A stretch of DNA of 64,000 nucleotides from Comamonas terrae (GCF_001544075.1 NZ_BCNT01000003.1:496001-560000); one strand, 5' to 3'. Shown: positions 8,628 through 20,515, counted from the stretch's first letter. The notes: generated from the sequence alone by a model not told the origin. Program-made: numbers and translations.

Positions 8628-9857
8628 TCACGACCTGTAATCGGCGTTGATGGTCACGTACTCGTGGCTGAAGTCGCAGGTCCACACGGTCTGCGCCGCA
8701 TTGCCGCGGCCCAGCAGCACGCGCACGGTGATTTCCTGCTGCTTCATCACGCGCTGGCCGTCCTCTTCCTGGTAGGACGGATTGCGGCCGCCGTTGACGG
8801 CCACATGCACGTCGTCCAGGTACAGGTCGATCCTGGTCTGGTCCAGGTCGTCAATGCCGGCATAGCCCACGGCCGCCAGGATGCGGCCCAGGTTCGGGTC
8901 GGAAGCATAGAAGGCGGTCTTGACCAGCGGCGAATGCGCGATCGCATAGGCCACCAGGCGGCATTCCTCCTCGGTCCTGCCGCCTTCCACCTTCACGGTG
9001 ATGAACTTGGTCGCGCCTTCGCCGTCGCGCACAATGGCCTGGGCCAGCTTCTGCGCTACCTCCAGCAGCGCAGCCTTGAGCGCCTGGCCTTCGGCGCTGG
9101 TCAGCGAATCGATGGGCGCATTGCCGGCCTTGCCGGTGGCGATCAGCACGAAAGAGTCGTTGGTGGACGTATCGCCGTCGATGGTCACGCGGTTGAACGA
9201 GCCGTCGGCCAGTTCCTTGACCAGGGGCTGCAGCAGTGCGGGCGCGATGGCCGCATCGGTGGCCAGAAAGCCCAGCATGGTCGCCATGTTGGGACGGATC
9301 ATGCCAGCGCCCTTGCTGATGCCGGTGATGCACACGGTCTTGCCGGCGACCTCCACGCTGCGGCTGAAGGCCTTGGGCAGCGTGTCGGTGGTCATGATGC
9401 CTTCGGCGGCTGCAGCCCAGTTGTCCGCCCTGGCGGCGGCAATCGCTGCCGGCAGGCCGGCCACGATGCGGTCCACGGGCAGCTCTTCCATGATGACGCC
9501 GGTGGAGAACGGCAGAATCTGCTCGGGCGCAAGATTCAGTTCCCGCGCCAGCGCGGCGCAGGTGGCGCGCGCGCGGGCCAGGCCGTCAGCACCGGTGCCG
9601 GCATTGGCGTTGCCGGTGTTGACGACCATGGCACGGATGCCCTTGCCGGCGGCCAGGTGCTCGCGGCTGACCTGCACGGGCGCGGCGCAGAAGCGGTTCT
9701 GCGTGAACACCCCCGCCACCGCTGCGCCCTCGTCCAGCAGGAACACCGTCAGGTCCTTGCGGTTGGCCTTGCGCACACCGGCCTCGGTGACGCCGATGCG
9801 AACGCCATTGACTGCCAGCAGTTCGGCGGCAACAGGGGCGGAAAGATTCACGGACAT
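8628..9857 (-). CDS. argJ: Bifunctional ornithine acetyltransferase / N-acetylglutamate synthase ArgJ
   Basis: Transfers acetyl from N-acetylornithine to glutamate in the cyclic arginine pathway and may also use acetyl-CoA. From the ATG at 9857 it is 409 aa, the family length. The self-cleavage site is visible as MATML, with the catalytic nucleophile threonine at about residue 193, preceded by [10 protein letters not shown]. The downstream [11 protein letters not shown] block is also conserved. A GAGG ribosome site precedes this ATG; longer upstream translation is not conserved. It lies downstream of secA, separated by a terminator, so it likely has its own promoter. Confidence 0.95.
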   Translation of the reverse strand: MSVNLSAPVAAELLAVNGVRIGVTEAGVRKANRKDLTVFLLDEGAAVAGVFTQNRFCAAPVQVSREHLAAGKGIRAMVVNTGNANAGTGADGLARARATCAALARELNLAPEQILPFSTGVIMEELPVDRIVAGLPAAIAAARADNWAAAAEGIMTTDTLPKAFSRSVEVAGKTVCITGISKGAGMIRPNMATMLGFLATDAAIAPALLQPLVKELADGSFNRVTIDGDTSTNDSFVLIATGKAGNAPIDSLTSAEGQALKAALLEVAQKLAQAIVRDGEGATKFITVKVEGGRTEEECRLVAYAIAHSPLVKTAFYASDPNLGRILAAVGYAGIDDLDQTRIDLYLDDVHVAVNGGRNPSYQEEDGQRVMKQQEITVRVLLGRGNAAQTVWTCDFSHEYVTINADYRS

Positions 9858-10104
9858 TGCAACAATCCTCAAGATTGAAAAGAAATGCCGCCCGCAACGC
9901 CGCGTGGCTCCCGCCAGGAACAGAACCGCATCCTGGCGAGCTGTGCATGCTGCAAGGCGGCTTCTGCCCGATGTCCGCGGCAAGAATGCGCGCCCACCGC
10001 AGCGGCGTGGGGCGGAGAGTTAAAACGCTCTCCATTATCGGAACAAACCGGGACCTGTTCTGCGCTTGGTGGCTTTGCCGCCAGGAAAATGCCGCCCCGC
10101 CAAC
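9858..10104. other. argJ upstream region
   Basis: About 250 nt without a gene between argJ and the secA terminator. It should hold the argJ promoter; a weak candidate on the minus strand is TTGTTC, 17 nt, TTAACT (about 10021-10043). Nothing else recognised. Confidence 0.4.
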
Positions 10105-10131
10105 AAAAAACGGGCCGCAGCCCGTGTTTTT
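10105..10131 (-). terminator. Intrinsic terminator of secA
   Basis: ACGGGC (10110-10115), a 4-nt loop and GCCCGT (10120-10125), followed on the minus strand by TTTTTT. It lies 23 nt beyond the secA stop codon. Confidence 0.85.
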
Positions 10132-10153
10132 GTGGGTACTCGAGCGCCGGTGC

Positions 10154-12910
<2,757 letters not shown>

Positions 12911-13210
12911 GCGTGCAAAGACATATTGCCTGCAGCCCATGGCGCGAAGCAATATGCCCGGAATCCCTTGATTGTTGGTCTTCAGATGGGGCCGTCTCAG
13001 CAGCACTCAAGAGCGGCACTCGAATGCCGTCAAAACCTCTTGGAATGCCTGGAACTGAAACACGGACCAAAAAATGATTCTAACCGCGACAACTACCCTT
13101 GGTTTTGCGCTGCTTTTGCCGCCCTTGCCGTACATCGCCGGCCACTCTGGCGCAAACTTGCAGCGTTAGAGGGGTAAGCTGCGCCCTGCCCTTGCATTTG
13201 CCACGTACCG
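12911..13210. other. secA / dciA divergent intergenic region
   Basis: Exactly 300 nt without a gene between two divergent starts. It must carry promoters in both directions. I see only weak hexamers (for example minus-strand TAGAAT near 13080) and no clear palindrome or riboswitch. It is probably the site of secA regulation, but the sequence does not show how. Confidence 0.4.
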
Positions 13211-13516
13211 ATGACCGCGACCCGACGCCACCATGCCATCACCGCCATTGCAGCGGTGCAAACCTCGCCCACACTGGCACGCCTGGCCGAACTCACGCGC
13301 GATTCCAGCAACCGTCTGGCAGCCATCCTGCCGCTGGTCCCTCCCATGCTGCGGGGCAGCCTGCAAGCCGGCCCCATCGAAGGCGACAGCTGGTGCCTGC
13401 TGGTCAAGAACAATGCGGCGGCCGCCAAGGTGCGTCAGCTACTGCCTGCCATGGCCGCCCATCTGCGCACCAAGGGCTGGAACGTGGCACAGATCCGTCT
13501 CAAGGTGCAGAGCTAG
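13211..13516 (+). CDS. DciA-like (DUF721) protein
   Basis: Short DUF721-type protein of 101 aa resembling DciA, the helicase operator that loads DnaB in bacteria lacking DnaC. Visible features are an N-terminal helical part (LARLAELTRDSSNRLAAILPLVP) and the DUF721-like core in which a buried WCLLVKNNAAAAKVRQLLP segment is followed by a C-terminal IRLKVQS. Location next to secA in divergent orientation is the usual place for this gene. The family is poorly conserved, so DciA function is inferred. Confidence 0.72.
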   Translation: MTATRRHHAITAIAAVQTSPTLARLAELTRDSSNRLAAILPLVPPMLRGSLQAGPIEGDSWCLLVKNNAAAAKVRQLLPAMAAHLRTKGWNVAQIRLKVQS

Positions 13517-13570
13517 CCGCCATGCCCGTTCCGCTCCTGCCACATGGAAACAGGAATCTTCCGCAGAAAC

Positions 13571-13596
13571 AAAAAAAGGCCTCCGAAGAGACCTGT
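13571..13596 (-). terminator. Terminator of tRNA-Thr
   Basis: On the minus strand GGTCTC, a TTCG loop and GAGGCC form a 6-bp stem (one G-T pair) followed by a run of seven T. It starts just after the tRNA 3' end. Confidence 0.8.
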
Positions 13597-13597
13597 T

Positions 13598-13673
13598 TGG
13601 TGCCGGTTGTCGGATTCGAACTGACGACCTACCGCTTACAAGGCGGGTGCTCTACCAACTGAGCTAAACCGGC
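13598..13673 (-). tRNA. tRNA-Thr (anticodon TGT)
   Basis: A 76-nt cloverleaf on the minus strand. The acceptor GCCGGTT pairs with AACCGGC, followed by discriminator A and an encoded CCA. The D arm is GCTCAGTTGGTAGAGC, the anticodon loop CTTGTAA gives TGT, and the T arm contains CAGTTCGAATCCG. The overall sequence is close to E. coli tRNA-Thr(TGT). Confidence 0.95.
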
Positions 13674-13694
13674 GAAGCCCGCATTCTAGCCCAG

Positions 13695-13727
13695 AAATCC
13701 GGTCCCTCGGCCGACTGCCGGATTTTT
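13695..13727 (+). terminator. Hairpin with T-tail between tRNA-Thr and sspB
   Basis: AAATCCGG (13695-13702) pairs with CCGGATTT (13718-13725), followed by TT on the plus strand. The minus strand lacks a T-run. It may end plus-strand transcription coming from the dciA-like gene. Confidence 0.5.
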
Positions 13728-13754
13728 GTCTGCATGCTCCGGTCCGGCTGCGGC

Positions 13755-14261
13755 TTACTTCACGCGCTTGAGGGCCGGGCGGCCGCCGGCGGGAGCGGCT
13801 GGCGGCGGAGTACGCGGTTCATCGTCGTCGCTTTTGGCCGTAACCAGTTGCACCACGCGCTCATCGGCTTCGGCCTCGCCGCTCTCAGCCGCATCGTCCT
13901 CGACCATTTCCTCCAGAGGCTCCTGGGCAGCCTCCGCACCCTCCTCGGGCGGGAAAGCCATGCCCTGGCCGGTCTCGCGCGCATAGATGGCCATGACATT
14001 GGCCACCGGCACCATGATCTCGCGCGGCTTGCCGCCAAAACGCGCCTTGAATTCGACATATTCGTTGCCGATCAGCAGGCCGCTGGTGGCGTCGTAGCTG
14101 ATGTTGAGCACGATCTCGCCGTTACGCACGAACTCCATCGGCACTTGCACCGTCCGGTCCACGCGCACGGCGATATGGGGAGTGAAGCCGTTGTCCGTAC
14201 ACCACTCGAACAAGGCCCGCAGCAGGTACGGGCGGGTGGAGGTTGCTTCAGGGGTGTTCAT
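13755..14261 (-). CDS. sspB: ClpXP protease specificity-enhancing factor SspB
   Basis: Adaptor that binds ssrA-tagged proteins and delivers them to ClpXP. The 168-aa protein has the globular substrate-binding domain in residues 1-115, starting RPYLLRALFEWCTDNGFTPH, with VPMEFVRNGEIVLNIS and FGGKPREIMVP. A long acidic Pro/Ala-rich flexible linker follows, ending LKRVK, as expected for a ClpX-tethering tail. It lies downstream of sspA on the same strand; a terminator-like hairpin separates them. Confidence 0.93.
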   Translation of the reverse strand: MNTPEATSTRPYLLRALFEWCTDNGFTPHIAVRVDRTVQVPMEFVRNGEIVLNISYDATSGLLIGNEYVEFKARFGGKPREIMVPVANVMAIYARETGQGMAFPPEEGAEAAQEPLEEMVEDDAAESGEAEADERVVQLVTAKSDDDEPRTPPPAAPAGGRPALKRVK

Positions 14262-14293
14262 GTCAGTTCCAGACCCAGGGATTCCAAAGACAG

Positions 14294-14333
14294 AAAAAGC
14301 GGACAGGCGGAGGATTGCCCCGCCCTGTCCGCC
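14294..14333 (-). terminator. Terminator/attenuator between sspA and sspB
   Basis: A GC-rich stem of about 12 bp, GCGGACAGGCGG against CCGCCCTGTCCGC with one bulge, is followed on the minus strand by TTTTTC. It sits 17 nt after sspA and 33 nt before sspB, so sspB may be attenuated or have its own promoter. Confidence 0.7.
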
Positions 14334-14349
14334 CCGGTTGCTGCGCAGC

Positions 14350-14961
14350 TTACTTGCGCATCACCTTTTCGGACGGCGTCAACGCCTCGATGTAGGCCGG
14401 GCGCGAGAAGATGCGCTCGGCGTACTTGAGCAGGGGTGCGGCGTTCTTGGACAGCTCGATGCCGTAATAGTCCAGGCGCCACAGCAGCGGAGCGATGGCC
14501 ACGTCCAGCATGGAGAAGTTCTCGCCCAGCATGTACTTGTTCTTGAGGAACACGGGAGCCAGCTGCGTCAGGCGGTCGCGGATATGGGCGCGCGCCTTTT
14601 CCAGGGCCTTTTCGTTGCCCTTGGCATTGCGCTCTTCCAGGGCGCTCACATGCACGAACAGCTCCTTCTCGAAGTTCAGCAGGAACAGGCGCACGCGGGC
14701 TCGGTCCACCGGGTCGCCAGGCATGAGCTGGGGATGGGGGAAGCGCTCGTCGATGTACTCGTTGATGATGTTCGATTCGTACAGGATCAGGTCGCGCTCC
14801 ACCAGGATCGGCACCTGGCCATAGGGATTCATCACGCTGATTTCTTCGGGCTTGCTGAACAAGTCCACATCGCGGATTTCGAAATCCATGCCTTTTTCAA
14901 ACAGCACAAAGCGGCAGCGGTGTGAAAAGGGGCAGGTCGTTCCCGAATAAAGCACCATCAT
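14350..14961 (-). CDS. sspA: Stringent starvation protein A (glutathione S-transferase fold)
   Basis: RNA-polymerase-associated protein with a GST fold but without GST activity in E. coli. The 203-aa protein has a thioredoxin-like N-terminal domain (TTCPFSHRCRFVLFEKGMDF) and an all-helical C-terminal domain, with PYGQVPILVERDL and YIDERFPHPQLMP in between. The ATG at 14961 follows AGGAG by eight bases. It is downstream of petC, which ends with its own terminator. Confidence 0.93.
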   Translation of the reverse strand: MMVLYSGTTCPFSHRCRFVLFEKGMDFEIRDVDLFSKPEEISVMNPYGQVPILVERDLILYESNIINEYIDERFPHPQLMPGDPVDRARVRLFLLNFEKELFVHVSALEERNAKGNEKALEKARAHIRDRLTQLAPVFLKNKYMLGENFSMLDVAIAPLLWRLDYYGIELSKNAAPLLKYAERIFSRPAYIEALTPSEKVMRK

Positions 14962-14981
14962 GGTGGAGGCTCCTAAAAATC

Positions 14982-15013
14982 AAAAAGAGTGGGACACCCA
15001 CGGCGCCCACTCT
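14982..15013 (-). terminator. Terminator of the petABC operon
   Basis: AGAGTGGG (14986-14993) and CCCACTCT (15006-15013) form an 8-bp stem, followed on the minus strand by a T-run and a second T-rich stretch. It lies about 50 nt after the petC stop codon. Confidence 0.8.
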
Positions 15014-15061
15014 GCACTAACACGGTTTGGCTGCAGACAGCATCTGCGCGGCAGCAAAGTT

Positions 15062-15817
15062 TTACTTGACGTCTTTCCAGAACGCGGCGTTCAGGCGCCA
15101 TGCCACAAAGATGAAGAAGGCCAGGAAGACCAGCACGCCAACCCCTACCCGGGTGCGCGTGTTCTGGGCCGGCTCCCCCATCCATTGCAGGTAATTCACC
15201 AGATCGCCAACGGCCTGATCGTACTGCACTGAGGTCATCGTGCCGGGAGACAGCTGTTCCCAACCCTTGAAGACCTGGGTTTTAGAGCCGTGCTCCTCGA
15301 CCTCCTCGAAGACGGCACGGCGCTCACCCTGCAGCTGCCACAGCACATGCGGCATGCCTACGCTAGGAAAGGCGAGATTATTCCAGCCTGTGGCCTTGGT
15401 GTCATCCCTGTAGAAAGTACGCAAGAAGGTATAGAGGTAATCGGCACCCGTGCCGCCCGCCCCGGCACGCGAGCGCGCAATCACCGTCAGGTCCGGCGGA
15501 TTGGCGCCGAACCACTCCTTGGCTTCCTTGGGATTGATGGCGGCCTTCATGGTCTCGCCCACCTTGTCGGTGGTGAACAACAGGTTGTCCTTGATCTCCT
15601 GATCGGTCAGGCCGATGTCCTTCAGGCGGTTGAAGCGCATGAAGGCGGCGGAGTGGCAGCTCAGGCAGTAATTGACGAACAGCTTGGCGCCGTTCTGCAA
15701 GGAAGCGGTATCGGTGGTGTTGACCGGCGCCTTGTCCCAATGGATGCCGCCTTCGGAGGCCTGGGCTCCGGCAGCAAAACCCACAGCCGCCACCAAGGTG
15801 AGGATGAACTTCTTCAT
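15062..15817 (-). CDS. petC: Cytochrome c1 of the bc1 complex
   Basis: Haem c subunit of ubiquinol-cytochrome c reductase, facing the periplasm. The 251-aa precursor starts at 15817 with the signal peptide MKKFILTLVAAVGFAAGA. It carries the haem-binding CLSCH motif and a single C-terminal membrane anchor (VGVLVFLAFFIFVAWRLNAAF). A longer open frame to 15898 exists, but the signal peptide marks the start. It is the third gene after petA and petB and ends at a strong terminator. Confidence 0.96.
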   Translation of the reverse strand: MKKFILTLVAAVGFAAGAQASEGGIHWDKAPVNTTDTASLQNGAKLFVNYCLSCHSAAFMRFNRLKDIGLTDQEIKDNLLFTTDKVGETMKAAINPKEAKEWFGANPPDLTVIARSRAGAGGTGADYLYTFLRTFYRDDTKATGWNNLAFPSVGMPHVLWQLQGERRAVFEEVEEHGSKTQVFKGWEQLSPGTMTSVQYDQAVGDLVNYLQWMGEPAQNTRTRVGVGVLVFLAFFIFVAWRLNAAFWKDVK

Positions 15818-15834
15818 TGTTGTTTTCTCCAGCT

Positions 15835-17250
15835 TCAGTGTGGCTTGAATGTCACGCGCTCGGGCACGGCCTTCATCTCGCCCTTGCGGCTCCACCACGG
15901 CATGAGCAGGAAGAAGCCGAAATAGAACAGCGTACCGACTTGCGACACCTTCTCGCCCACCGGCGACGGAGGCTGGACCCCCAGATAGGCCAGGATGACG
16001 AAGTTCAGCACAAACACGGCATACACATATTTGTGCCAGCTGGGACGATAGCGGATCGACTTGACCGGGCTGCAGTCGAGCCAGGGTAGCGCGAACAGGA
16101 TGATGACGGCACCGCCCATGACCACCACGCCCCAGAACTTGGCGTCGATGGACAGCATCATGGCGATCACACCCAGGGCAATCACACCCACTGCGCCCTT
16201 GACAAAAGAGGGCAGGCGCGATTTGAGGATGCCATAACCGGCGCCCAGCACCACACAGGCGATCAGCACATACATCATCTCGCTGGTGATGGCACGCAGC
16301 ATCGAATAGAACGGCGTGAAGTACCAGACGGGCGCGATGTGGTTGGGTGTCTTGAGCGGATCGGCCGGAATGAAGTTGTTGTATTCCAGGAAATAGCCGC
16401 CGAACTCGGGGGCAAAGAAAACCACGGCCGAGAATAGGAACAGGAACACCGTCACGCCGAAGATGTCATGCACCGTGTAGTAAGGATGGAACGGCACGCC
16501 ATCGAGCGGACGGCCCTTTTCATCCTTGGGCGCATTCGGGCCCTTGATCTCGATGCCATCGGGATTGTTCGAGCCCACGTCATGCAGCGCCAGCAAATGG
16601 GCCACGACCAGACCCAGCAGCACCAGCGGCACCGCTATCACATGGAAGCTGAAGAACCGGTTCAGCGTCGCGTCGCCCACCACATAGTCGCCACGGATCA
16701 GCAGCGCCAAGTCGGGGCCGATGAAGGGTATCGCAGAGAACAGGTTCACGATCACCTGGGCGCCCCAGTACGACATCTGGCCCCAGGGCAGCAGATAGCC
16801 CATGAAGGCCTCGGCCATCAGCACGAGGAAGATGGCGCAACCGAAGATCCATACCAGTTCGCGCGGCTTGCGGTAGGAACCGTACAGAAGCCCGCGAAAC
16901 ATGTGCAGATAGACGACGATGAAGAACGCAGACGCACCTGTGGAGTGCATGTAGCGGATCAGCCAGCCCCAGGGCACGTCGCGCATGATGTACTCGACCG
17001 AGGCAAATGCCTTGTCGGCATCCGGCTTGTAGTGCATGACCAGGAAGATGCCGGTGACGATCTGGATCACCAGCACCAGCAGCGCCAGCGAGCCGAAGAT
17101 GTACCAGAAGTTGAAGTTCTTGGGCGCGTAGTACTCCGACATGTGGACGCGATAGGCGTCGAATGCCGTCGGAAAGCGGTTCTCCAGCCAGTTCATGGCC
17201 TTGGCGCCGGAGGTGGCGTTCGGGTCAATTTGCTTGAATTCGTGGGCCAT
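15835..17250 (-). CDS. petB: Cytochrome b of the bc1 complex
   Basis: Di-haem membrane subunit carrying the Qo and Qi quinone sites. The 471-aa protein has at least eight to nine hydrophobic helices and the paired haem histidines in helix B (STGASAFFIVVYLHMF region) and helix D (FFSFHVIAVPLVLLGLVVAH). The Qo motif reads PVWY, a variant of the usual PEWY. A GGGAG ribosome site precedes the ATG. It is 14 nt after petA and 17 nt before petC. Confidence 0.97.
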   Translation of the reverse strand: MAHEFKQIDPNATSGAKAMNWLENRFPTAFDAYRVHMSEYYAPKNFNFWYIFGSLALLVLVIQIVTGIFLVMHYKPDADKAFASVEYIMRDVPWGWLIRYMHSTGASAFFIVVYLHMFRGLLYGSYRKPRELVWIFGCAIFLVLMAEAFMGYLLPWGQMSYWGAQVIVNLFSAIPFIGPDLALLIRGDYVVGDATLNRFFSFHVIAVPLVLLGLVVAHLLALHDVGSNNPDGIEIKGPNAPKDEKGRPLDGVPFHPYYTVHDIFGVTVFLFLFSAVVFFAPEFGGYFLEYNNFIPADPLKTPNHIAPVWYFTPFYSMLRAITSEMMYVLIACVVLGAGYGILKSRLPSFVKGAVGVIALGVIAMMLSIDAKFWGVVVMGGAVIILFALPWLDCSPVKSIRYRPSWHKYVYAVFVLNFVILAYLGVQPPSPVGEKVSQVGTLFYFGFFLLMPWWSRKGEMKAVPERVTFKPH

Positions 17251-17264
17251 TGCTCTTGTCTCCC

Positions 17265-17867
17265 TCAGGCGGTCTTCTTGTCTTCACCAATCAGGATCTT
17301 GGTGTCAGACAGATACATGTGCGGGGGCACCTGAAGGTTGTCCGGCGCGGGCTTGTTCTTGAAAACGCGGCCGGCCATGTCGAAGGTCGAGCCATGGCAG
17401 GGACACAGAAAGCCGCCCTTCCAGTCGCTGGGCAGCGAGGGCTGGGGGCCGGCCTGGAACTTGTCCGTGGGAGAACAGCCCAGATGCGTGCAGATGCCGA
17501 CCACCACGAGGACTTCGGGCTTGATGGAGCGATTCTCGTTGCGCGCGTAGGGAGGAGTGAATTCGTCGGGATGCCGTTCGGACTTGGGGTCGGCCAGTTC
17601 GCCGTCGAGCGATGGCAGGTCCTTGAGCTGTTCGGACGTGCGCTTGATGATCCATACCGGCTTGCCGCGCCACTCTACGGTGAGCTTCTCGCCTTCCTTG
17701 AGGCTGGAAATGTCCACCTCTACCGCTGCACCGGCTGCCTTCGCCTTCTCGGAGGGCTGGAAGGAGCTCACGAAAGGGACGGCTGTCGCCACGCCGCCCA
17801 CGGCACCAGCGCATGCCGACGTGATGATCCACGTGCGTTTGCTGGAGTCCACTGGAGAGTCACTCAT
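17265..17867 (-). CDS. petA: Rieske iron-sulfur protein
   Basis: [2Fe-2S] subunit of the bc1 complex. The 200-aa protein has a twin-arginine-like variant N-terminus (SSKRTWIITSACAGAVGG) with one hydrophobic anchor, then the soluble cluster domain with CTHLGC and CPCHGS. The two extra cysteines form the stabilising disulphide. It is the first gene of petABC; a minus-strand TACAAT near 17910-17915 is a plausible -10 element. mscL diverges on the other side. Confidence 0.96.
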   Translation of the reverse strand: MSDSPVDSSKRTWIITSACAGAVGGVATAVPFVSSFQPSEKAKAAGAAVEVDISSLKEGEKLTVEWRGKPVWIIKRTSEQLKDLPSLDGELADPKSERHPDEFTPPYARNENRSIKPEVLVVVGICTHLGCSPTDKFQAGPQPSLPSDWKGGFLCPCHGSTFDMAGRVFKNKPAPDNLQVPPHMYLSDTKILIGEDKKTA

Positions 17868-18014
17868 GGATTTCCTCGAAGTACATCGCTTGATTGGGGT
17901 CAGCGATAAATTGTAGCGGTGGGGTCATGGTTATTCCAGCCGCCGTCTGACGTTGACAGATACCAAAGTCGCGCAATACTGCGCTATCTCAAACTCTCAG
18001 TGACTGGAATTGCT

Positions 18015-18458
18015 ATGGGGATGATGCAAGAATTCCGCGAGTTCGCAATCAAGGGAAACGTGGTAGATCTGGCAGTCGGCGTGATCATCGGCGGAGCGTT
18101 CGGCAAGATCGTCGATTCTGTCGTCAACGACCTCATCATGCCGGTTGTCGGCCTGGTGTTCGGCAAGCTGGATTTCTCCAATCTGTTCATCACGCTGGGC
18201 CATGTGCCGGATGGCACGCCCATGACACTGGATGCGCTCCGGAAAGCCGGCGTTCCCGTGTTTGCCTACGGCAACTTCATCACTGTTGCCGTTAACTTCC
18301 TGATTCTCGCCTTCATCATCTTCATGATGATCAAGCAGATCAACCGCCTCAAGCGCCAGGCGCCGGCCGAGCCAGAGGCACCTGCCGCCCCTGCGCCCAC
18401 CCCCGAGGACATCGTGCTGCTGCGCGAGATCCGCGACAGCCTCAACCGCCCCCGCTAA
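18015..18458 (+). CDS. mscL: Large-conductance mechanosensitive channel MscL
   Basis: Pentameric inner-membrane pore that opens under hypo-osmotic stress. From the ATG at 18015 it is 147 aa. The N-terminal helix and TM1 are [20 protein letters not shown] and the glycine-rich [17 protein letters not shown]2 is near residues 90-110 ([20 protein letters not shown]), followed by a charged C-terminal bundle. Upstream in-frame codons back to 17919 are not family-like. It ends in a clear terminator and converges on pdxA. Confidence 0.95.
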   Translation: MGMMQEFREFAIKGNVVDLAVGVIIGGAFGKIVDSVVNDLIMPVVGLVFGKLDFSNLFITLGHVPDGTPMTLDALRKAGVPVFAYGNFITVAVNFLILAFIIFMMIKQINRLKRQAPAEPEAPAAPAPTPEDIVLLREIRDSLNRPR

Positions 18459-18479
18459 GCCATCTCCACGCAATCCAAA

Positions 18480-18513
18480 GCCCGCCAAGGCAATGCGCCT
18501 GGCGGGCTTTTTT
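18480..18513 (+). terminator. Terminator of mscL
   Basis: GCCCGCCA (18480-18487) and TGGCGGGC (18500-18507) form an 8-bp stem extended by inner GC pairs, followed by TTTTTT. It is located 22 nt beyond the stop codon. Confidence 0.9.
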
Positions 18514-18594
18514 GGTGCGACCCGATCCCAGGAAGTCAGGCCTTGCTTCGCGCAGCAGCCACACCCGTGGCCGTGTCACAGCGACCCCAGGGAG

Positions 18595-19665
18595 TCACAG
18601 CGCCAGGCTGCGGGCCATGCGCACGGCCTCGACCAGGCTGTCCGCATCGGCCACGCCCCGGCCCGCAATGTCGAAGGCCGTGCCATGGTCGGGGCTGGTG
18701 CGCACCAGCGGCAGCCCCAGCGTGACATTGACGCCTTTTTCCACGCCCAGATATTTGACTGGGATCAACCCTTGGTCGTGGTACATAGCCAACACCACAT
18801 CGAATTCACCGGGGTGGCCGGGCGCGTTGCGCGCCCGCATGAAGATCGTGTCCGGCGCAAACGGCCCATGGACATCCATTCCCTCGGCGCCAGCCTGGGC
18901 GATGGCCGGGGCGATGATGGCGATCTCTTCCTCGCCGAAAAGCCCGCCCTCGCCTGCATGCGGATTGAGCCCTGCCACGCCGATGCGTGGCGCGCGGCCC
19001 AGGTGGCGCGACAGTGCCGCATGGGTGATGCGAAGCGTCTGCAGGACCTGGGGCTGCGTCACCGCGGCAATCGCCTCGCGCAGGGAGACATGGATGCTGA
19101 CGAGCACGGTGCGCAGCTCGTCGTTGGCCAGCATCATGCGCACCGGCATCTCGGCCAGCGGCACGCCCGCATGGGCTGCGGCCTCGGCCTGCAGCAGCTC
19201 GGTATGGCCGGGAAACTTCACACCGGCCAGCGACAGCGCCTCCTTGTGCAGCGGCGCGGTCACCAGCGCCGCAATCTCGCCGCGCAAGGCCGCTTGCGCG
19301 GACCAGGTCACGCAGCGTGCGGCAGCCTCCCCGGCCAGGGCACTGACCTCTCCGTAGGGCTGGGGACCTGGCAGATCCGGCAGCGCCAGCAGGGGGATGG
19401 TGCCGGGCGGCATGCTCCATGCGTCCCGGGGCTTGTCGATCACGGCAATCGGCTGCGCGATGCCCTGCTCGCCGCCGCACACATGGGCAACCAGCGCCGT
19501 GGCACGGCGCAGCGTCTGCAGCTCGCCGACCACAAAGCAGCCTTGCAGGTACTGCGCGGAGCCGGCAAAGGCCTTGGCAATGATTTCCGGGCCGATGCCG
19601 GCGCTGTCGCCCTGGGTGATGGCGATGGGGGCAATGGCGGCTGGTATGGAAGCGGTAGGGGACAT
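18595..19665 (-). CDS. pdxA: 4-hydroxythreonine-4-phosphate dehydrogenase PdxA
   Basis: Oxidises 4-phosphohydroxy-L-threonine in the DXP-dependent vitamin B6 pathway. With the ATG at 19665 it is 356 aa; an ATG seven codons upstream (19686) is equally open, and neither has a clear ribosome site. Family signatures are ITQGDSAGIGPE at the N-terminus, the metal-binding histidine region IHVSLREAI, GLNPHAGEGG, and AMYHDQGLIPVKYLG with RTSPDHGTAFDIAG near the C-terminus. It runs in the same direction as the upstream Nif3 gene. Confidence 0.95.
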   Translation of the reverse strand: MSPTASIPAAIAPIAITQGDSAGIGPEIIAKAFAGSAQYLQGCFVVGELQTLRRATALVAHVCGGEQGIAQPIAVIDKPRDAWSMPPGTIPLLALPDLPGPQPYGEVSALAGEAAARCVTWSAQAALRGEIAALVTAPLHKEALSLAGVKFPGHTELLQAEAAAHAGVPLAEMPVRMMLANDELRTVLVSIHVSLREAIAAVTQPQVLQTLRITHAALSRHLGRAPRIGVAGLNPHAGEGGLFGEEEIAIIAPAIAQAGAEGMDVHGPFAPDTIFMRARNAPGHPGEFDVVLAMYHDQGLIPVKYLGVEKGVNVTLGLPLVRTSPDHGTAFDIAGRGVADADSLVEAVRMARSLAL

Positions 19666-19727
19666 TGCAGTGAAATCAGCATTCAACGCTTTGCAGCCAA
19701 GCGTTTCAAACGATCAGATTGAAAGTG

Positions 19728-20480
19728 TCAGGCCGGATTGTCGATGTCGATGAAATGGTGCTCCAGCCCCAGCTCCGCCGCCACATGGGCCGCCAGCGCG
19801 GGAGCGCCGTAGCGCTCGGTCGCATGGTGGCCGGCCGCGATGAAGACAGTGCCGGTTTCGCGCGCCAGATGGGCTTGCGGTTCGGAGATCTCGCCCGTGA
19901 TATAGGCATCGGCGCCTGCGGCAATCGCGGCTTCGAAAAAGCCCTGGGCGCCGCCGGTGCACCAGGCAATCCTGCGCAGCGGCTTTGGGGCCGGGCCGTC
20001 AGCCAGGGTGACCTCGCGCCCCAGCGCAGCACGGACATGGGCGGCCAGTTGCTCCGCCGAGGCAAAATCCGCCTTGGCCAGCCAGCCCAGGTTTTGCTCG
20101 CCGAAGGCTGCCTCGCCCTGCAGGCCCAGCCGCGCTCCCAGCTGCGCATTGTTGCCCAGCGTGGGATGGGCATCCAGCGGCAGATGGTAGGCAAACAGAT
20201 TGATGTCGTGCGCCAGCAGCAGGCGGATGCGTTCCTTGAGCCAGCCGGTGATGCGCCCGTCCATGCCGCGCCAGAACAGGCCGTGGTGCACAAAGATGGC
20301 GTCGGCCTTGTCGGCAATCGCAGCCTCGATCAGTGCCCGGCTGGCCGTCACGCCGCTGACTAGGCGTTTGATCTCGCGCCTGCCCTCGACCTGCAGGCCG
20401 TTGGGACCATAGTCCTTGAAGCGCTCGGGCTGCAGCAGGCCGTCGAAGCAGGACAGGAGTTGGTTTCGCTCAATGCTCAT
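19728..20480 (-). CDS. Nif3-like dinuclear metal centre protein
   Basis: Member of the widespread Nif3/YbgI family, which forms toroidal hexamers with a di-metal site; the cellular function is uncertain. The 250-aa protein shows the metal-ligand histidines in FVHHGLFWRG and YHLPLDAHPTLGNNAQLG, a central GADAYITGEIS and the C-terminal FIAAGHHATERYG. All are family landmarks, and the length is typical of the short bacterial form. It is separated from the MFS gene upstream by a terminator-containing 90-nt gap, so it may be transcribed with pdxA. Confidence 0.92.
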   Translation of the reverse strand: MSIERNQLLSCFDGLLQPERFKDYGPNGLQVEGRREIKRLVSGVTASRALIEAAIADKADAIFVHHGLFWRGMDGRITGWLKERIRLLLAHDINLFAYHLPLDAHPTLGNNAQLGARLGLQGEAAFGEQNLGWLAKADFASAEQLAAHVRAALGREVTLADGPAPKPLRRIAWCTGGAQGFFEAAIAAGADAYITGEISEPQAHLARETGTVFIAAGHHATERYGAPALAAHVAAELGLEHHFIDIDNPA

Positions 20481-20515
20481 GCGGCTATTGTGCCAAGCAG
20501 GCGCGGGCCGGACAT

